Of a stretch of 64,000 nucleotides of DNA, positions 1-12,760 are shown in pieces (position 1 is the first letter of the stretch; each line of letters starts with the position of its first letter). The stretch comes from Argentina anserina (taxonomy: Eukaryota; Streptophyta; Magnoliopsida; Rosales; Rosaceae), in contig NC_065872.1 in assembly GCF_933775445.1 (NCBI RefSeq), positions 7,192,001 to 7,256,000 of the forward strand, read 5' to 3'. Under the pieces are notes generated by a model that ran no database searches, was not told where the DNA came from, and saw only the letters and a program-made list of their open reading frames with translations. The position numbers were made by a program, and so were the translations under genes.

Positions 1-107
1 CGGGGTTTGGCGGGTTGGCGCAGGCGGGACTGGTGGCGGGAGCCGAGGTCTTGGGGGTGGTGGTTGCGAGCTCTGTTGTCAATGCCATTTTAGGCCCGGA
101 AAGTTGA
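1..107 (+). CDS. possible 3' end of an unidentified gene (partial)
   Basis: From base 3 a frame stays open for 34 codons to a TGA at 105-107. It encodes a Gly/Ala/Val-rich tail ending in NAILGPES. The GC content is clearly higher than in the AT-rich DNA that follows, which is how plant coding DNA often looks beside its 3' flank. I do not recognise a family. With so short a piece the open frame could be chance. Confidence 0.25.
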   Translation, partial: GFGGLAQAGLVAGAEVLGVVVASSVVNAILGPES

Positions 108-1640
108 TCACCGCCGGTGGAAATCTCCGATTTAGTTTGAGCTTTTCTGTAAACTCTATAATGGTTTCAAGTAAAGTATAGTAGTGATTATTGGGTGATT
201 AAGTAGATGGTTAATTTGGACTTGTTAAACTGTTCTTTGATTATGGAGTTCTTAAAACGAAGGTTATGATTAATTAAGCTTCGTCATTCTTGCAATTTGT
301 GTGTACGGCGTTTCTATGTGACACGACGGAAGACGAGGACCATAGCTTCTTCATATCCAATGAAAAAGGTCAAGTTAACACAATAAGCAAAAACTTGAAG
401 AAAAATCTAAGAGACTGTGATATATAGATTGGGCGAGCATGACAATGTGAGCATCATCACAATATGTAGTTGCCAAACACATACAGATTGTATGCATGTA
501 ACAATATTGGAATTCTGATCGCTGTCCCTTAAGGAAATGTTCAAGAGAGGTATGATTATTGATTGATCAATACTTACAGCTTGTTTCTTAAGATTAAGAG
601 AAATAGTATCAGAATGATGTAGTCAACACATACAGAGTGTATGTTAAAAAAACAAGTTCATGATATTGATACATTTGCAGTATATATGATCCATTTCAAA
701 GAATCATTGTGAGTTGTATTAGATCATTTTGGATTTGTTCTTAGAAACATGCCAAAAAAATAGCTATGATTGTCTAAGATATTTGAAGAAATTAAGTAGT
801 TGGAGAAATTTTGTGACTTTGATGCATTGCTACGATGATGTGCTTATTATGTCAATTTGTTAGATAGGTGATTGGAACTCTTCCAAAATTGCATTAAAAA
901 ATAAATGTTCATATTAGTTTTTAGTTTATTTTTTGAAAGAATCAAAGACAAATAGCTCGATCATAGTGAACGTGCATCTTTCTTGCCTTCTTAGTTCCTT
1001 GTCCATTATTTTTTCTCAAAAACCATGTATATGATGGACACGATTGTCTTAATTCATGGTTATTAAAAATTTGATGCATCTCAAAACGCTGGTCATATAT
1101 AACGTGAACAAGCTTATATACTACTTGCTAGATTCAGTTTCAAAGTAGTTATAATTGGCAACCCAAGCTAACACAAATCGTGCTTGAATTCAATTTGATA
1201 ACTTTGCTAGTGAAATGATATAATGGTATTTTGAAGAAAAATTATAGAGAGAAACCTCATGGACAACCCAAATTTTATATTATCCAAGTATAAGGCTCTA
1301 CTAACCGAATTTGGAACTCTACTACTCCAAATATAACGGTCCGAAAAATTGATGTCCTTCTTGAGCAATCGCGTCGGCAATGCCCCAATTGTATTCAGAG
1401 TAAATTCATTGATCAAGGTGGTCTTATTATAGAGAAAAGTTGATCAAACCAATTGTTATTTCTAAAACGTAACAAGGAATTTCCGACATAGAATTTGATT
1501 AGTGGCATATAAGTTCTTGGAGATTTTAGCCAAGTGACAAATGAGTTGAAGTGTCTAAACACTCAACTGTCATCTATCTCTATAATTAACACACGGCTGA
1601 ACTCAAACTCCAATATTCAATCTAACCATCCATATCTGCA
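108..1640. other. intergenic region upstream of the HCF164-like gene
   Basis: AT-rich DNA with no coding frame that resembles a known protein and no tRNA or rRNA. The last few hundred bases should hold the promoter and 5' UTR of the gene starting at 1641, but I see no clear TATA element that fixes a transcription start. Confidence 0.5.
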
Positions 1641-3113
1641 ATGGCTCGCGTGTCTTCTAACCCAGTCGGACTCCATAGATTCCGGCCATGTTTCCAAACT
1701 GCTCACCTTCCCCAACAACTCAGAGCCTTCATTCCCTCCTGGCCCAACCACCACCGCAGATTTCAGAGCGTTGCTTGTCAGAAAACCCCGAATCCAAACG
1801 AGCCCTCCACCTCGGTATGCTTCATTTTTCATCCCAAACTTTTGGAACATCAAAGTCTTCTCCTTTGATTGAGAAGTTGCAATATATTCCATTTAATCTA
1901 TACCGGATTTGAGCTGCTATAGTTTTTGATGTAGAAAATTATTCCCCTTTAGTAAAACATTAGAATTAGAATTTAAATATTAGAAATGGATTCAATGATA
2001 ATCTGGTCAGAGCGAATCAGTATTAGTGTGTTGTAAAGTTACCATTTTTGATTTCTTGTTCAGATAATATTTACGAGTTTAATGTGCGAGTGGTGTGGTC
2101 TTGAATTCTTGATCAACTATTCTGATGTAGGAAAAGTCGCCTGTTGAGCCAGTGTCTGGGGATGAAGTGAGTAGCACGGTTACTACTTCCTCAACAGACT
2201 CTGGCATCCCGCAGTTTCCAAACAAAAATGCCAACAGGCAAGTAGCAGTGGTTTCTACTCTAGCAGCATTAGCACTTTTCTTATCAGGACGGCTCGATTT
2301 CGGTGTTTCTTTGAAGGACCTAACTGTTGCTGCATTACCTTACGAAGAGGTTTGTCCCATTGCTGAAGTCTGTACATAATCATTAGCAAAGTGTTCCTGC
2401 TGTTATTTGCTTAGTTATAATTTTGTGTGTGTTGGGTTTATGGGTGATTAGGCTCTCTCGAATGGCAAGCCTACTGTTGTTGAGTTCTATGCCGATTGGT
2501 GTGAAGTATGCAGGGAATTAGCTCCAGATGTCTACAAAGTCGAGCAGCAGTATAAGTATGATCTTCAAGCACTAACTAGTTATTAGTCATAGCTGCATCA
2601 CCTTTCTACTACAGCATTACTTTAAGGAATACCTTCTTTAATTTGTTTAGGCTATAGAAATTTGGCTCTTACTTATTATCTGTTCAGAATGTTTAAGATT
2701 TCTTAAAATATCCAAGAGCTTCATTATCACCAATCGTCAATGCTCGGATATCCCTTAAATGTTTGTCTCTTACACAGATTCTTCTTCTATATAGATCGTC
2801 TATCATTTTTCATATTCACTTTTTTCTCAGGGGTCGTGTAAATTTTGTTATGCTCAATGTTGACAACACAAAGTGGGAACAAGAGCTTGATGAATTTGGT
2901 GTTGAGGGTATTCCACACTTTGCATTCCTAGATAAAGAGGGAAATGAAGAGGGCAATGTAGTTGGCAGGCTCCCAGAAAAGTACTTGCGTGAGAATGTGG
3001 ACGCCCTCTCCCGTGGAGAAGCCTCCATACCTCATGCCCGTGTAGTGGGGCAGTATTCCAGTGCTGAAAACAGAAAGGTTCACCAAGTTGTTGATCCAAG
3101 AAGTCATGGATAG
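1641..3113 (+). CDS. HCF164: thioredoxin-like protein HCF164, chloroplast thylakoid
   Basis: Four exons: 1641-1814, 2131-2349, 2452-2555 and 2831-3113. They join in frame to 259 aa, close to the roughly 260 aa of Arabidopsis HCF164. Exon 1 encodes a Ser/Pro/Arg-rich sequence typical of a chloroplast transit peptide. Exon 2 encodes a hydrophobic segment at about residues 96-111, the membrane anchor. Exon 3 carries the redox motif WCEVC at residues 147-151, and exon 4 the cis-Pro loop (GIPHF) and the conserved tail. HCF164 is known as a thylakoid-anchored thioredoxin with its active site in the lumen; it passes reducing equivalents from the stroma and is needed for cytochrome b6f assembly. The start is the ATG opening the transit peptide. 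Both active-site cysteines are present and no defect is seen. The open frame runs on through the intron ahead of exon 4, so a naive ORF there begins too early. Confidence 0.93.
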
Positions 3114-3628
3114 GATTTTACTTCTGTCAGAGGAACCTCTTTGTGTTGTTAAAAGAATTACATCAGAGAGGTAATCATCCTCCAGATGATATAATCTTTG
3201 AATTACAAACATGTATACGTATATAACTCAGAAACAGCTGGCTTTTCTAATTGGAGAATCTCGTTAGTTTCCCACACATTTATTTCTGTAAGCTGCCCTT
3301 AACAAAGGAATATGAATACTTAGTCTCTGTAACTGCTATATATGATGTCACGGCAGGTGGCTAGACGGCTTTTTCAGTGTTTCCTCCTATGTGCCTCTTT
3401 CAGTTGTTCCATTTTGTCTATGTAGAGTCTTTGTTGCAAGTGCAACCATAATCAAGCACGATATTCAGTTTAATACATGAGACATTAAGATAGAAACAAA
3501 CTTTTTGGTTTATATTTATTTTCACAGATGTTTCATCTTCCTCAAGTTTTTTTTTTGCTAGAAAAGACTTATATTGAGCTCTACATATGGCTTAAGTTGT
3601 GTTAGGTCCTTGAGAAATATCAGTACCA

Positions 3629-4878
3629 ACTACCAGTTTCTATTCTTCTATAAATAAAAAATCCAAAGTTTAAAATCTTCCCGATATATCCTCCAATATC
3701 TCTATTTAAAAAAATGATATATCTTAAGGGTAAATATTTTATTTTTTCCCGTATCTGCGATATTTCTCTGATAATATAAAATATATCTGATATATCTTCG
3801 ATATTTTAGAGAAATATCCGAAAAAATTTATTTAATTTTTTATCTCAACTTGAGGATGTCTCACACTCTCGGAGAGGAGTTTTTGATTAATTAATCACCT
3901 CAAACCTCGAGACATATAAAAAAGAATACTAGAAGAGTGGTCCATCAATCGGCTAATTTTTAATTTTTCTTAAAAGAATTATGGAAGAGAAGTGAATGTT
4001 CAAATCTTAACTCTTAAGAGTCAAGCCATATCAGTGACAAGTGCTCTCCTTGACCTCGATGATGAAATGACAACCCTCCTCCACATGTCGTAGAAAAGGC
4101 AACTGATTTTAGAATGCAAACAAGGTATTATCTGATGAAGTTGGAGACCCAGGAAATAATTTTGATAATACTAGTGTGTGGGGCGGTGTAGCAACTCCAG
4201 ATAATTCAGATGATGGTGGTGGTGGATAATGGAGATACAAGGTTTGAATATGAACAATCTTATGTAGGTGGAGGATTTGAGCAGTTTATTTGTGAAAAGT
4301 AATTTTGATCATGCTACCTAAGATGAGGATCATGGATCTAGAGCAGGTGGTCATGGTGCGTAACATCATATTAGGTGCGGGAGGAGAACAAGTGGAGCCA
4401 GTGATGATCAAAGTATTTCATTTGATGTTACTTCAATTGCCTTAAGTTTTAATTCTATATTGATAGAGCACATAGCATAGTGGGACGTTAAACTATCAAT
4501 CTTGTTATCTTATTTACGATTATGATCAGTTTGGAGAATTATATAATTAATTATCGAGTTTGATTTATCCTTACTATCAATTTCTCAAAGAAACTGTCGT
4601 CAGCTCAAAAAATTAATATCAGTTTGGAGTATTATAGTTTTGTTGACCAACGTGCGTTTTTTCAAGCGTATAGAGCATTTTTATGGTACTAGATAAAATT
4701 AATAATTGTATGTGTTTATATGTAATTTAATAATAAATAAATAAATAATTTCGAAATATGAACGATATATTTTTTCCAATATTCCTGATATATCCGATAT
4801 CTCTCTTGAAAAAAACGATATATCTACCGAAACCGATATTTTGAACCTTGAAAAAAAAACTACCAGTTTCTATTCTTC
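3629..4878. mobile_element. degenerate ~1.2-kb insertion bounded by a 20-bp direct repeat
   Basis: The same 20 bases (beginning actaccag, ending attcttc) occur at 3629-3648 and 4859-4878. The DNA between ends in a run of nine A. That combination resembles retroposition by target-primed reverse transcription. The inserted DNA also has imperfect inverted ends: caaagtttaaaat near 3664 and attttgaaccttg near 4850, both followed by gatatatc-rich sequence. That looks more like a DNA transposon. No intact reading frame is present; a short Gly/Asp-rich coding-like stretch lies near 4150-4230. The class is therefore unresolved. Confidence 0.6.
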
Positions 4879-5392
4879 GATTACCGCATTGTTTTCCTTG
4901 TCAGCTTATGGAATTAACATAAGATTAAACTTGATATGTTTAACATGCAGGTTAAACCAATAAACCATTAGCTGATTGACCCTGTTAATTTGGCTCGAAT
5001 GGCTTTCAGGCCAATTTTTTCAGACCAATCGTTTACTCTGCAGGAATGGTCCTTGTAAACTGTACAAAAAGCTGTTAATTTGGCTCGGAAATGTGTTGCT
5101 AATTACTCGGCTTTCATGAGTGAGCAGCCAAGCAATACCGATGATATACATAAAGAAACTCGATAATGATAGAAAAAAAAGTGTTAATCGTCGATCTGCT
5201 TGTGACTAGAAACATAGATGTGATTAAGATCGGTGTAAACTTATCTGTCTATACCTGCAGTTTCTTTGGTTGCATTGCAGCAGGAATTAGGAAAATACCG
5301 TAAGAAAAATATAGACAGCAATGGGTAGGCTGGTGTTCACTATGAACATCACATTTATATGGGGATAAGCACGAAAGATGAGCAGTTTCCTC

Positions 5393-8300
5393 TCACTGAA
5401 CTACATTGCCCAATAAACTGTTTGTTGAAGGTGAACTCTGGTCACTTAACCAAGGATCATGTACAGATACAGGAGAGGTATCTTTCTCCTCCATCATTGG
5501 AGCTAAAGAACTGTCCACCCTTAGAGATGCGATTGATCTCTGGCTTCTTATACTGGTTTTCTTAGCCGCCACAACACCAAATGACTTCTCACTTCCATTA
5601 TACGGTGATGAACAAGAGGATGCCACCGAGGAAGTTGTGCCTACATTGTCCTCCATTGTTGCCCACCCACTGCGCCTGACAGACTCTAGTTCATCTGCAA
5701 CTTCTGTCATAGAAGGCCTCATGTCACTGTGAAATGCAAGGCATCTGAATGCAAGCTCGGCTACCTTGTTAATTGAGTAAAGAGTCCAAGCATCCCTATT
5801 TGGTTCAAGGAAAGGATCAACTATCTCATCCATGCAGCCTTTCCCTATTCTATCAATAGCAAGTGCAGCCAAATTGATCTCAGTCTGAGGTCTGGCAAAA
5901 TCAACCACCTTCATTGCGGTAATTATCTCTATTAAAACAACCCCAAAGCTGTAAACATCACTTCTATCGGAAAGATGGAAGTTTTGATGGTACTGAGGAT
6001 CCACGTAGCCTGGAGTCCCTTGTGGAGCTGTTGATATGCATGATAATTCTGTCATTCCAAGTCTAGAAAGACCGAAATCTGCTACCTTGGAATTGTAGTT
6101 GTAATCCAAAAGTATGTTGCTGGATTTGATATCCCTATGATATATTGGTGGATTCATCTCAGAATGGAGATAGGCTATAGCATTGGCAGTTTCAGAAGCA
6201 ATTGTGAGCCTTACGGTCCATGGAAGTCCATTTCCCCTCTCTCTTTGTAGATGTTGAGACAGCGTTCCATTAGGCATATATTCATATACAAGTATCTGTT
6301 CGCCTCCCTCTATGCAGCAACCTAAGAGTCGCACTAGATTGGGATGGCTCACAGAGGACAGAAGCTTGATCTCATTCATGACTTGGTCGATACTGTTGGA
6401 ATCTCGGTATTTAATCTTTTTTATTGCAACCAACTCATCATTGTGAAGTTTTCCTGCATAAACTGTACCGAAAGCCCCTGTTCCCAACCTTTGTTTCTCA
6501 TCAAAGCAATTAGTAGCTCTCTCTACTTCTTTATAGGGGTATAATGGAACGCTCGAGTTGCCTGCAGCTTCAGATAGAAGGCGTCTTGCACTCAGCTGGT
6601 TCTTTAGGCATGTGGAGCGCTTCCGAAGATAGTAACAGATGATAACCAGACTAGCCATTAATAAAGCTCCAGAAATTAGCCCTACAAAGAAGACAGCAAT
6701 GCAATACACAGAACTTATTAAAATGTACCATATACTCGCTTCTATTTCTGAGAGCACAGGAAAAAAAGAATATTTATCAAATATTGTTCATACATGATCC
6801 ACGTCTCATGTAAGGCTATTAGGAGAAGTACCGCATTGTATTACCATTCACTTGAGATACAGATTGGAGGGTTTTATGAAGTCTTTCATGAAAAGTTGTG
6901 TAATATTTTTGTTCTCTGCCATTTAGCTGAATCATTATCAAGTTCCCAAAGACCTTAGCCTGCTAATCTGGGCCTCGTTTCAGGTATTTGCCATTTTCTT
7001 ATTGAAAGCATTATTCTAGAAAAATAAATAAATCATTGCACAAAAATCAAGCAACAATTGTGTGTTGCACAGAAACAGTGATAGACAGACTAACAGAAAA
7101 ACAAATATCAGCAAGCTTGCAGAAACATCTACAGTGAGATGAAAATGTAGATAGCCAATGCATCATCAACTTCTATTGAATGAGTTTAATTTTTAAGGGA
7201 ACCTCTTTAGGATTCCACCACAGAAACGATGGGACATATGAAAACAAATTAACTCATATGGACTAGAGTTCTGAAAATGAAAATATCAATAACTGCAACT
7301 ACAAGTAGTTAACTACATTTTGGTATGATTCTATTTAAACAAAAAAGTTGCTTTTAGCAGATGCATGCAGGTTGTTTTCTTTGACAATAATTTAAACCAT
7401 AAATTGAGGAACGAAAGAATTGAAAGATGATAAATCAAGAAAAAAATGAAAAGATCACAAAGCTTACCTACAATAAGAATACCGACTCTTCCTCCACAAC
7501 GTCCAGACATGTACCTTGAAGCATTGCATTCAGAATCTGAAGACATGAAAACCAGTATAAAATGATTAGAATCCTTGTAATTACGATCATTACAGAGCTA
7601 TAAAGGTATCAGGTCAATTGGTTACATTATCATAACAAGTGCATGCAGTTAGAAGCAGCAGCACCAGAACCATGACACAACCTACAAATCCTGGTCGAAT
7701 TTGCACATGCATGAGATTATCACCTCAACAAGCTTAGATTATATTACTTGATGTCCTTTCATATCAAAATCAATGCAATTTTGTTGAAACTTAAAACTCA
7801 TGAGATTGATGAGTGATAGATGGCACAAAGACTATATTACTTGAATAGGAACCCAAGAAAATGAAATAATGAATACTCAAATTGAACTGTAGCTATTACA
7901 AGTCTACTCTCCCCTAAATCTATTGATCCAGAATTCAATTTATCTAGTAAATGCATGTGCTTTATCAAATATCCTTCTATAAACAAACAAGGAATATTAG
8001 CCTAATGTTTTGACTTTCAGACAATTCATTGGTCACACGTTGAACAATTCACAACAAAAGAATAAACTAAATCGATATAAACAATGGCAAAAGCATATTA
8101 TAGAAATTTTAAAGCAACCATGCAGGGGATCTATTCCATGGGAGTGATGGGACACTAAATTCCTCCTCAAATTATGGCCTGAACCACTCATCTAATATCA
8201 CATACAAGTACATTACCAGAATTTAGGCCATTATTGACATTTCGAATAACCAAATCAAATCCAATTTGGCTGCAAAGTCTACTATGACTTAGTTACCAAA

Positions 8301-9723
8301 TAACTCATCTAGGGGTGGGCATAAAAAACGGAAATCCCGATCCCGTCCCGATCTCGTCCCGAAATTCGTAGGGACGGGACGAGACGGAGGTCTAAAAACG
8401 TTCGTCCCGTCCCGTCCCGATCCCGTCTCGTTTCATAATAGTGGGATGGAACGTGGGACGAATAATTTATATCCCGCTTTGTCCCGTCCCGTCCCACCTT
8501 TAATGAAAACTTAAAAATTCTTATATATTTGTATCAAAATGAAACTAATTTATGTTCTTAATAATTCTAAAATTATATCAATTCAAATAATAATGGTAAA
8601 TTATAATATTTTGAACATAATATGTATTTTTTTGTTAAAATTTCATTATTAAATTTTATTTTGTTAATGAAAAAGTAAAAATATAGGTTTTTATTTAACT
8701 TTATAGGAAGGTGGGATTTGTCCCGTCCCGTCACGATCCCGTCCCGTCTCAACCGAGATTAATTTCGAGTGGGATGCATTCTTAAAAACCCTCGTCCCGT
8801 CCCATCCCGTGCCCACCCCTAAACTCATCACATCTTCAGTAAACACAGAATCAAATATATTCATTGCAATTGGACACAATCATTATTTACCCCTCAAAAC
8901 ATCAAAGTGATGACGTGTCAAACCACATTGCCAAAGCAGTCATAAAACGACGCCGCATGCTAAAACGTTTCAACAAAGTAAAACAGTTGACTTGTACTGA
9001 CTAACCTCTCCAGCAACCCGACCCGTTGCTGAACCCGTCGCCGTGAAACCCTTCCCGACACTGACACCGGAGCCCGGTCTGCTTCCCACTGAGCTGAACA
9101 AGAGTACGCGTGGAATTTTCAGCGCAATTGAAGGATGACCCGTTAACCCACCACCCCAACTCCATCGTCTCAAACTCCAAAGACAGCGTCGAGTTCCTAC
9201 CGGAATTAATCGCCATCGAACTGAACAAGTACTTGCACTGCTTCTCATGAAATGTTTTATATTCAACAATCGTCGACACGTTATTCTCCAGAGCCAAACA
9301 CGTTATGTTATCTTTGTTGTGTTTGCAACTCTCATCAAACTGATTTTGCACAAAAGACGCCGGAATGTAGCAGCCGTTTTGCGAGTCCGGGCACCTCTGG
9401 AAAAGAAAGCTGTTGTTCCACGTCGGACCGAAGTGATCGCCGAACAGGGGCTTTATGGACTCGACCAGTCTGTTACATTTGGCCGGGAGATTAAGGAAGA
9501 TGCTAGTTGAGGTTATGTTCTGAACTGTGAAGTCGCTGATCTTGATTTGGCTGTCGGACTCGGAGCAGGTCAATCGGATTGTGCACCCGTCGGAGAATCC
9601 GAACGGGTACGGAACCGACTTGGCTGACTTGCCGGATCCGCATGTGGTTGTGCAGTTCTCGGCTTTGGCTATGGAGGGTATGAGGATGAGAATCAGAAGA
9701 GTTTCGATGAGGAAATTGATCAT
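5393..9723 (-). CDS. wall-associated receptor kinase-like 14 (WAKL14-like)
   Basis: Three exons on the minus strand: 9723-9006, 7536-7468 and 6681-5393. They join in frame to 691 aa. Residues 1-21 form a signal peptide. Exon 1 encodes a Cys-rich extracellular region of the galacturonan-binding type (VPYPFGFS, LPAKCNR, CxCxxGFxGDGF). Exons 2 and 3 encode a membrane span at about 257-281. The cytoplasmic Ser/Thr kinase has a glycine-rich loop (GTGAFGTVY, 329-337), catalytic Lys at about 350, HRD at about 444 and DFG at about 464, all intact, so it should be an active kinase. WAK-like kinases sit in the plasma membrane and are thought to sense wall pectin or pathogen signals. The small middle exon (69 nt) encodes the stalk SGRCGG. 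Intron 1 (7537-9005) hosts a hAT MITE. Sequence order and length match Arabidopsis WAKL14 best from memory; WAKL20-type relatives are the alternative. Confidence 0.9.
8310..8821. mobile_element. hAT-type MITE, copy 1 (in WAKL14-like intron 1)
   Basis: A 512-bp element with terminal inverted repeats TAGGGGTGGGCA / TGCCCACCCCTA. It is flanked by a perfect 8-bp target duplication AACTCATC at 8302-8309 and 8822-8829. Both the 8-bp duplication and the termini are hallmarks of the hAT superfamily. The ends are rich in repeated GTCCCG/CGGGAC, the middle is AT-rich, and no transposase is encoded. A second copy of the same family is at 57895-58402. Confidence 0.93.
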
Positions 9724-11536
9724 CTTGAAGCAGAAATCATTGGGTTTAAGATGGGGAAGATGGAGTTGAGATTTAAACCCGAGAAGAAATATGAGGTTGA
9801 GCGATTAAAGGCTGTGTCTTTGGGGTTTCTGGAGATTTGGGAAGATGGTTAAGGAAGCTGCTTGAAAATTTGAGCAATTAAAGATGACAGTTGGGAGGCC
9901 AACTATAGAAATAAATAAGGTCTAACCCCCAGAGCAAGCCTTCAATGGGGATTTGGAGTAATTGCTCTGTCCAGCTCTGCATGTAAATTATACCTTCTTC
10001 TTCTTCTTCTTCAGCTTCTTGAATCAAAAACCAGGAAAAAAAACTGTTCTTGTTTTCTTGGCCACAGCTCCCTGCAACTCCAAGAATGTAAATTTACGAT
10101 GGTGGGTGGTGGTCAGAACTGTCAAAGGTGTACTCTTTTGGGCGGAATTGGAATGAGAAAGTTGGCTTTGTGTAGAAGCAAAAGATTGAACAGAGCTTTT
10201 TTGTGTTCTGGTTACAGAAATGGGCTTGTGGAGAATGGGAAATTACAGAGATTGGAATGTCAACAACTGTTGGATTTAAATTATTAACTAGGACTGCTTC
10301 TTCCATTTGATGAAGGTGGGAAAGTGGGTCTCACTATATAACAGCCTCAGCTCCACTATGTTCCCTTGTTATGCTTTTCTCATTTTTCTTTTCTTTAAAA
10401 AAATGCCATATTTTTCAAGCATGGAGATGTACTCACTTTTCTTCATCTTTGATTAGTTTAAGCTGGGTTTAAGAGGAAGATTATCCTCTATATACTGCCA
10501 GACATGGCTGCCGTGGAGCAGATGAAGGACGTAAATTGTTGACGAAATTGCCCATAAGAGCCGAAATGGTTGACGATCAAGTCCGGTTGCACTATCCAAC
10601 ACGGTAGGGTAAAGAAAACTGGTCTGTTTCCCATTTTCACTCAAGCACCACAAATTTGCTATCACTTTTCTGCTGTAAATCATTACAGTAACGAGTAGTA
10701 ATCCCAGAAAACAAGGTGAGAATCGAAGTTTCCCGCCAAACGTGCATGAAAAGAAGTAGAGACCATGATCTTAATGAGGGATTAGCCATAGCCCCTAAGC
10801 TTTGACCTTTGTTTAAGGTCACAAAACAGCAACTAATTGCATTTAGTTACCAAAGTTGAAGATAGAGCTAATTATATCATTTTTATGAATCAATGCACGG
10901 GTAACATGATCTTGTTCCTTTTATAAAAAAATTATGTGTAATCAAGTAAACTGCAGGTCAATGGTCATAATCTTTTGGCCCAGCTTCTCGATCATTTGCT
11001 ACAACTAACATATAGATTTGTTTTTATCCCTGGATTCTTAATTATGTATAATGTGTTTGTATGAATACATAGTCAGAATAGATACATGGTCGTTCATGGT
11101 TCTTCTTCGATTTGTTTTCTAGGGTATCCTTGAGGCGTGATTGCAGGGGACTTGCCTAGAAAATTTGTACCAGGACAATACCCATATCATTATTCATTAC
11201 TGTGAACATTGTAAGTTTGTGACTGATTTAGCATTTTCTTTCACATCATTGTCAACGTTAATCTTGTATTAAATTGCTTATGTATGTTTTTTAACTCTGT
11301 TTTTATATATATATATTTACGCGAAACCATAGCAGAACATCTAGATCGATGAGCATACTGCCTACCTCATCGATCTCTATCTACTTTTTTTTTTCATCAA
11401 TTTTTTCAATCAATCGATAGGTGGTGCTAGTTGAACAAAATGCAAGTGATAAATATTGTATGTTACGAAAAGGAGAGAAAAGAAGATGTTTATATTTGAA
11501 GGACTTAGTTTGAGAGATAATAAGACTTCAGTAACC

Positions 11537-11563
<27 letters not shown>
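9724..11563. other. gene-free region, includes WAKL14-like promoter
   Basis: The part nearest 9723 is upstream of the minus-strand kinase gene and contains a (TTC)n tract at about 9994-10012, typical of plant 5' leaders. A (TA)n run at about 11537-11563 leads into the foldback MITE. I see no gene in the remainder. Confidence 0.5.
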
Positions 11564-11570
<7 letters not shown>

Positions 11571-11963
11571 ATCCAGAGTGAAGGTTCACTCTAAAGTTTC
11601 AGAGTGAAGTTCCAATTTTGGCATACTTTTCGGTCAAATTTTTTCACCATAAGCGATTCAATATTTAGTTATGTTATTCAAGATCATCTCTATAAAGTTT
11701 CATCCAATTTGACAGTGATTTGAGCTTTCAAAATTGAGATTTACACGAACAGTTCACGTTGAACAGTTTTAATTCATTCATTGATTTAATCTAATTTCAA
11801 TACCTTAACGATGTCCAAATTAGATGAAATTTTGTATAGATGATCTTGAATAGCATACCTAAATATTAAATCACTTATGGTGAAAAAATTTGACCGAAAA
11901 GTGTGCCAAAATTGGAACTTCACTCTGAAACTTCAGAGTGAACCTTCACTCTGGATAGAGACT
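11564..11963. mobile_element. foldback MITE with ~165-bp inverted arms
   Basis: A 400-bp element starts agtctctatccagag and ends with its reverse complement. The arms pair over roughly 165 bases with a few mismatches and are separated by a short AT-rich centre. It sits inside a TA microsatellite (about 11537-11563 and 11964-11980), so a TA target duplication cannot be told from the repeat. There is no coding capacity. The long arms would fold into a hairpin if transcribed and could feed small-RNA production. Confidence 0.85.
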
Positions 11964-12308
11964 GTATATATATATATATACTACAAGAGTGGTTAATTTA
12001 GTAGAACTTAACAACTAACTTGATTATGTAATCTCTTTCAATTCGAAATGTCATTAGCGTTTGTGGGCACATTGGTGTACTTTTACCCAAGGAGTAGCAG
12101 TATGTCCTTGTTAGGATCCGATGAGAAAAATTGTAAATTTTAAGAACGGTACCTCACAAATGCTCTACTCTAATTTAAAGGGTAATTTAATTTTATTAAC
12201 TTCAAATTGGTACATGACGTCTATAATCCCACTTAAGACTTGAACCTACCATCAACCAGTGGGTTTATTTCAGTGTTTTTTTTGTTTAATTTGCAGAGGT
12301 AATTATGT

Positions 12309-12760
12309 CCACCACTCCTTTTAATGCCCTCAGATTCCGCAGACCAAACTCCTAACCGTCGTATCACCATCGACCTCCTAAACAATACCGCCCCCTTCAC
12401 CGACACCTCCGCCTTCCAACAATCCCAAAAACACTTCTTCTCCCAACACCCACCTAGCTGCATCATCATCGACGTCTTCCACCACTAGGCTTCTAACGTT
12501 ATTGACTATTTCTAAATCCCAAGAATTGTCTTCAACGAAGGTGGGTTCTTCTCCTATTGTGTTATGTGCGCAGAACGTCATCCAATTTGGGCCACATGAT
12601 AAAGTGGCTTACAATTTTGAGCTATTCATGGTCTTGGGTATTCCCGATCGGGTCGAATTGACGAAGTATATGAGTTGGAGTTGAAGTATGGGCAGTTAGA
12701 AAACAAGAGCTTCGGGGTTGTGATGAACAACTTCTATTAGTTGGAGTTGAAGTATATATG
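12309..12760 (+). pseudogene. UDP-glycosyltransferase fragment (UGT73-like), decayed
   Basis: Read across frames, the DNA carries several characteristic pieces of plant family-1 glycosyltransferases in the right order. They are a stretch ending PSCIIIDVF (about 12459), IPRIVFNEGGFFSYC (from about 12519), GPHDKVAYNFELFMVLGIPDR (from about 12590) and KSFGVVMNNFY (from about 12705). These match the usual order in UGT N-terminal domains. In-frame stops and at least one frameshift (near 12585) interrupt them, and the UDP-sugar-binding PSPG box is absent. It is a dead fragment, not a gene. Intact UGTs of this group glycosylate small molecules such as flavonoids or saponins. Confidence 0.75.
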
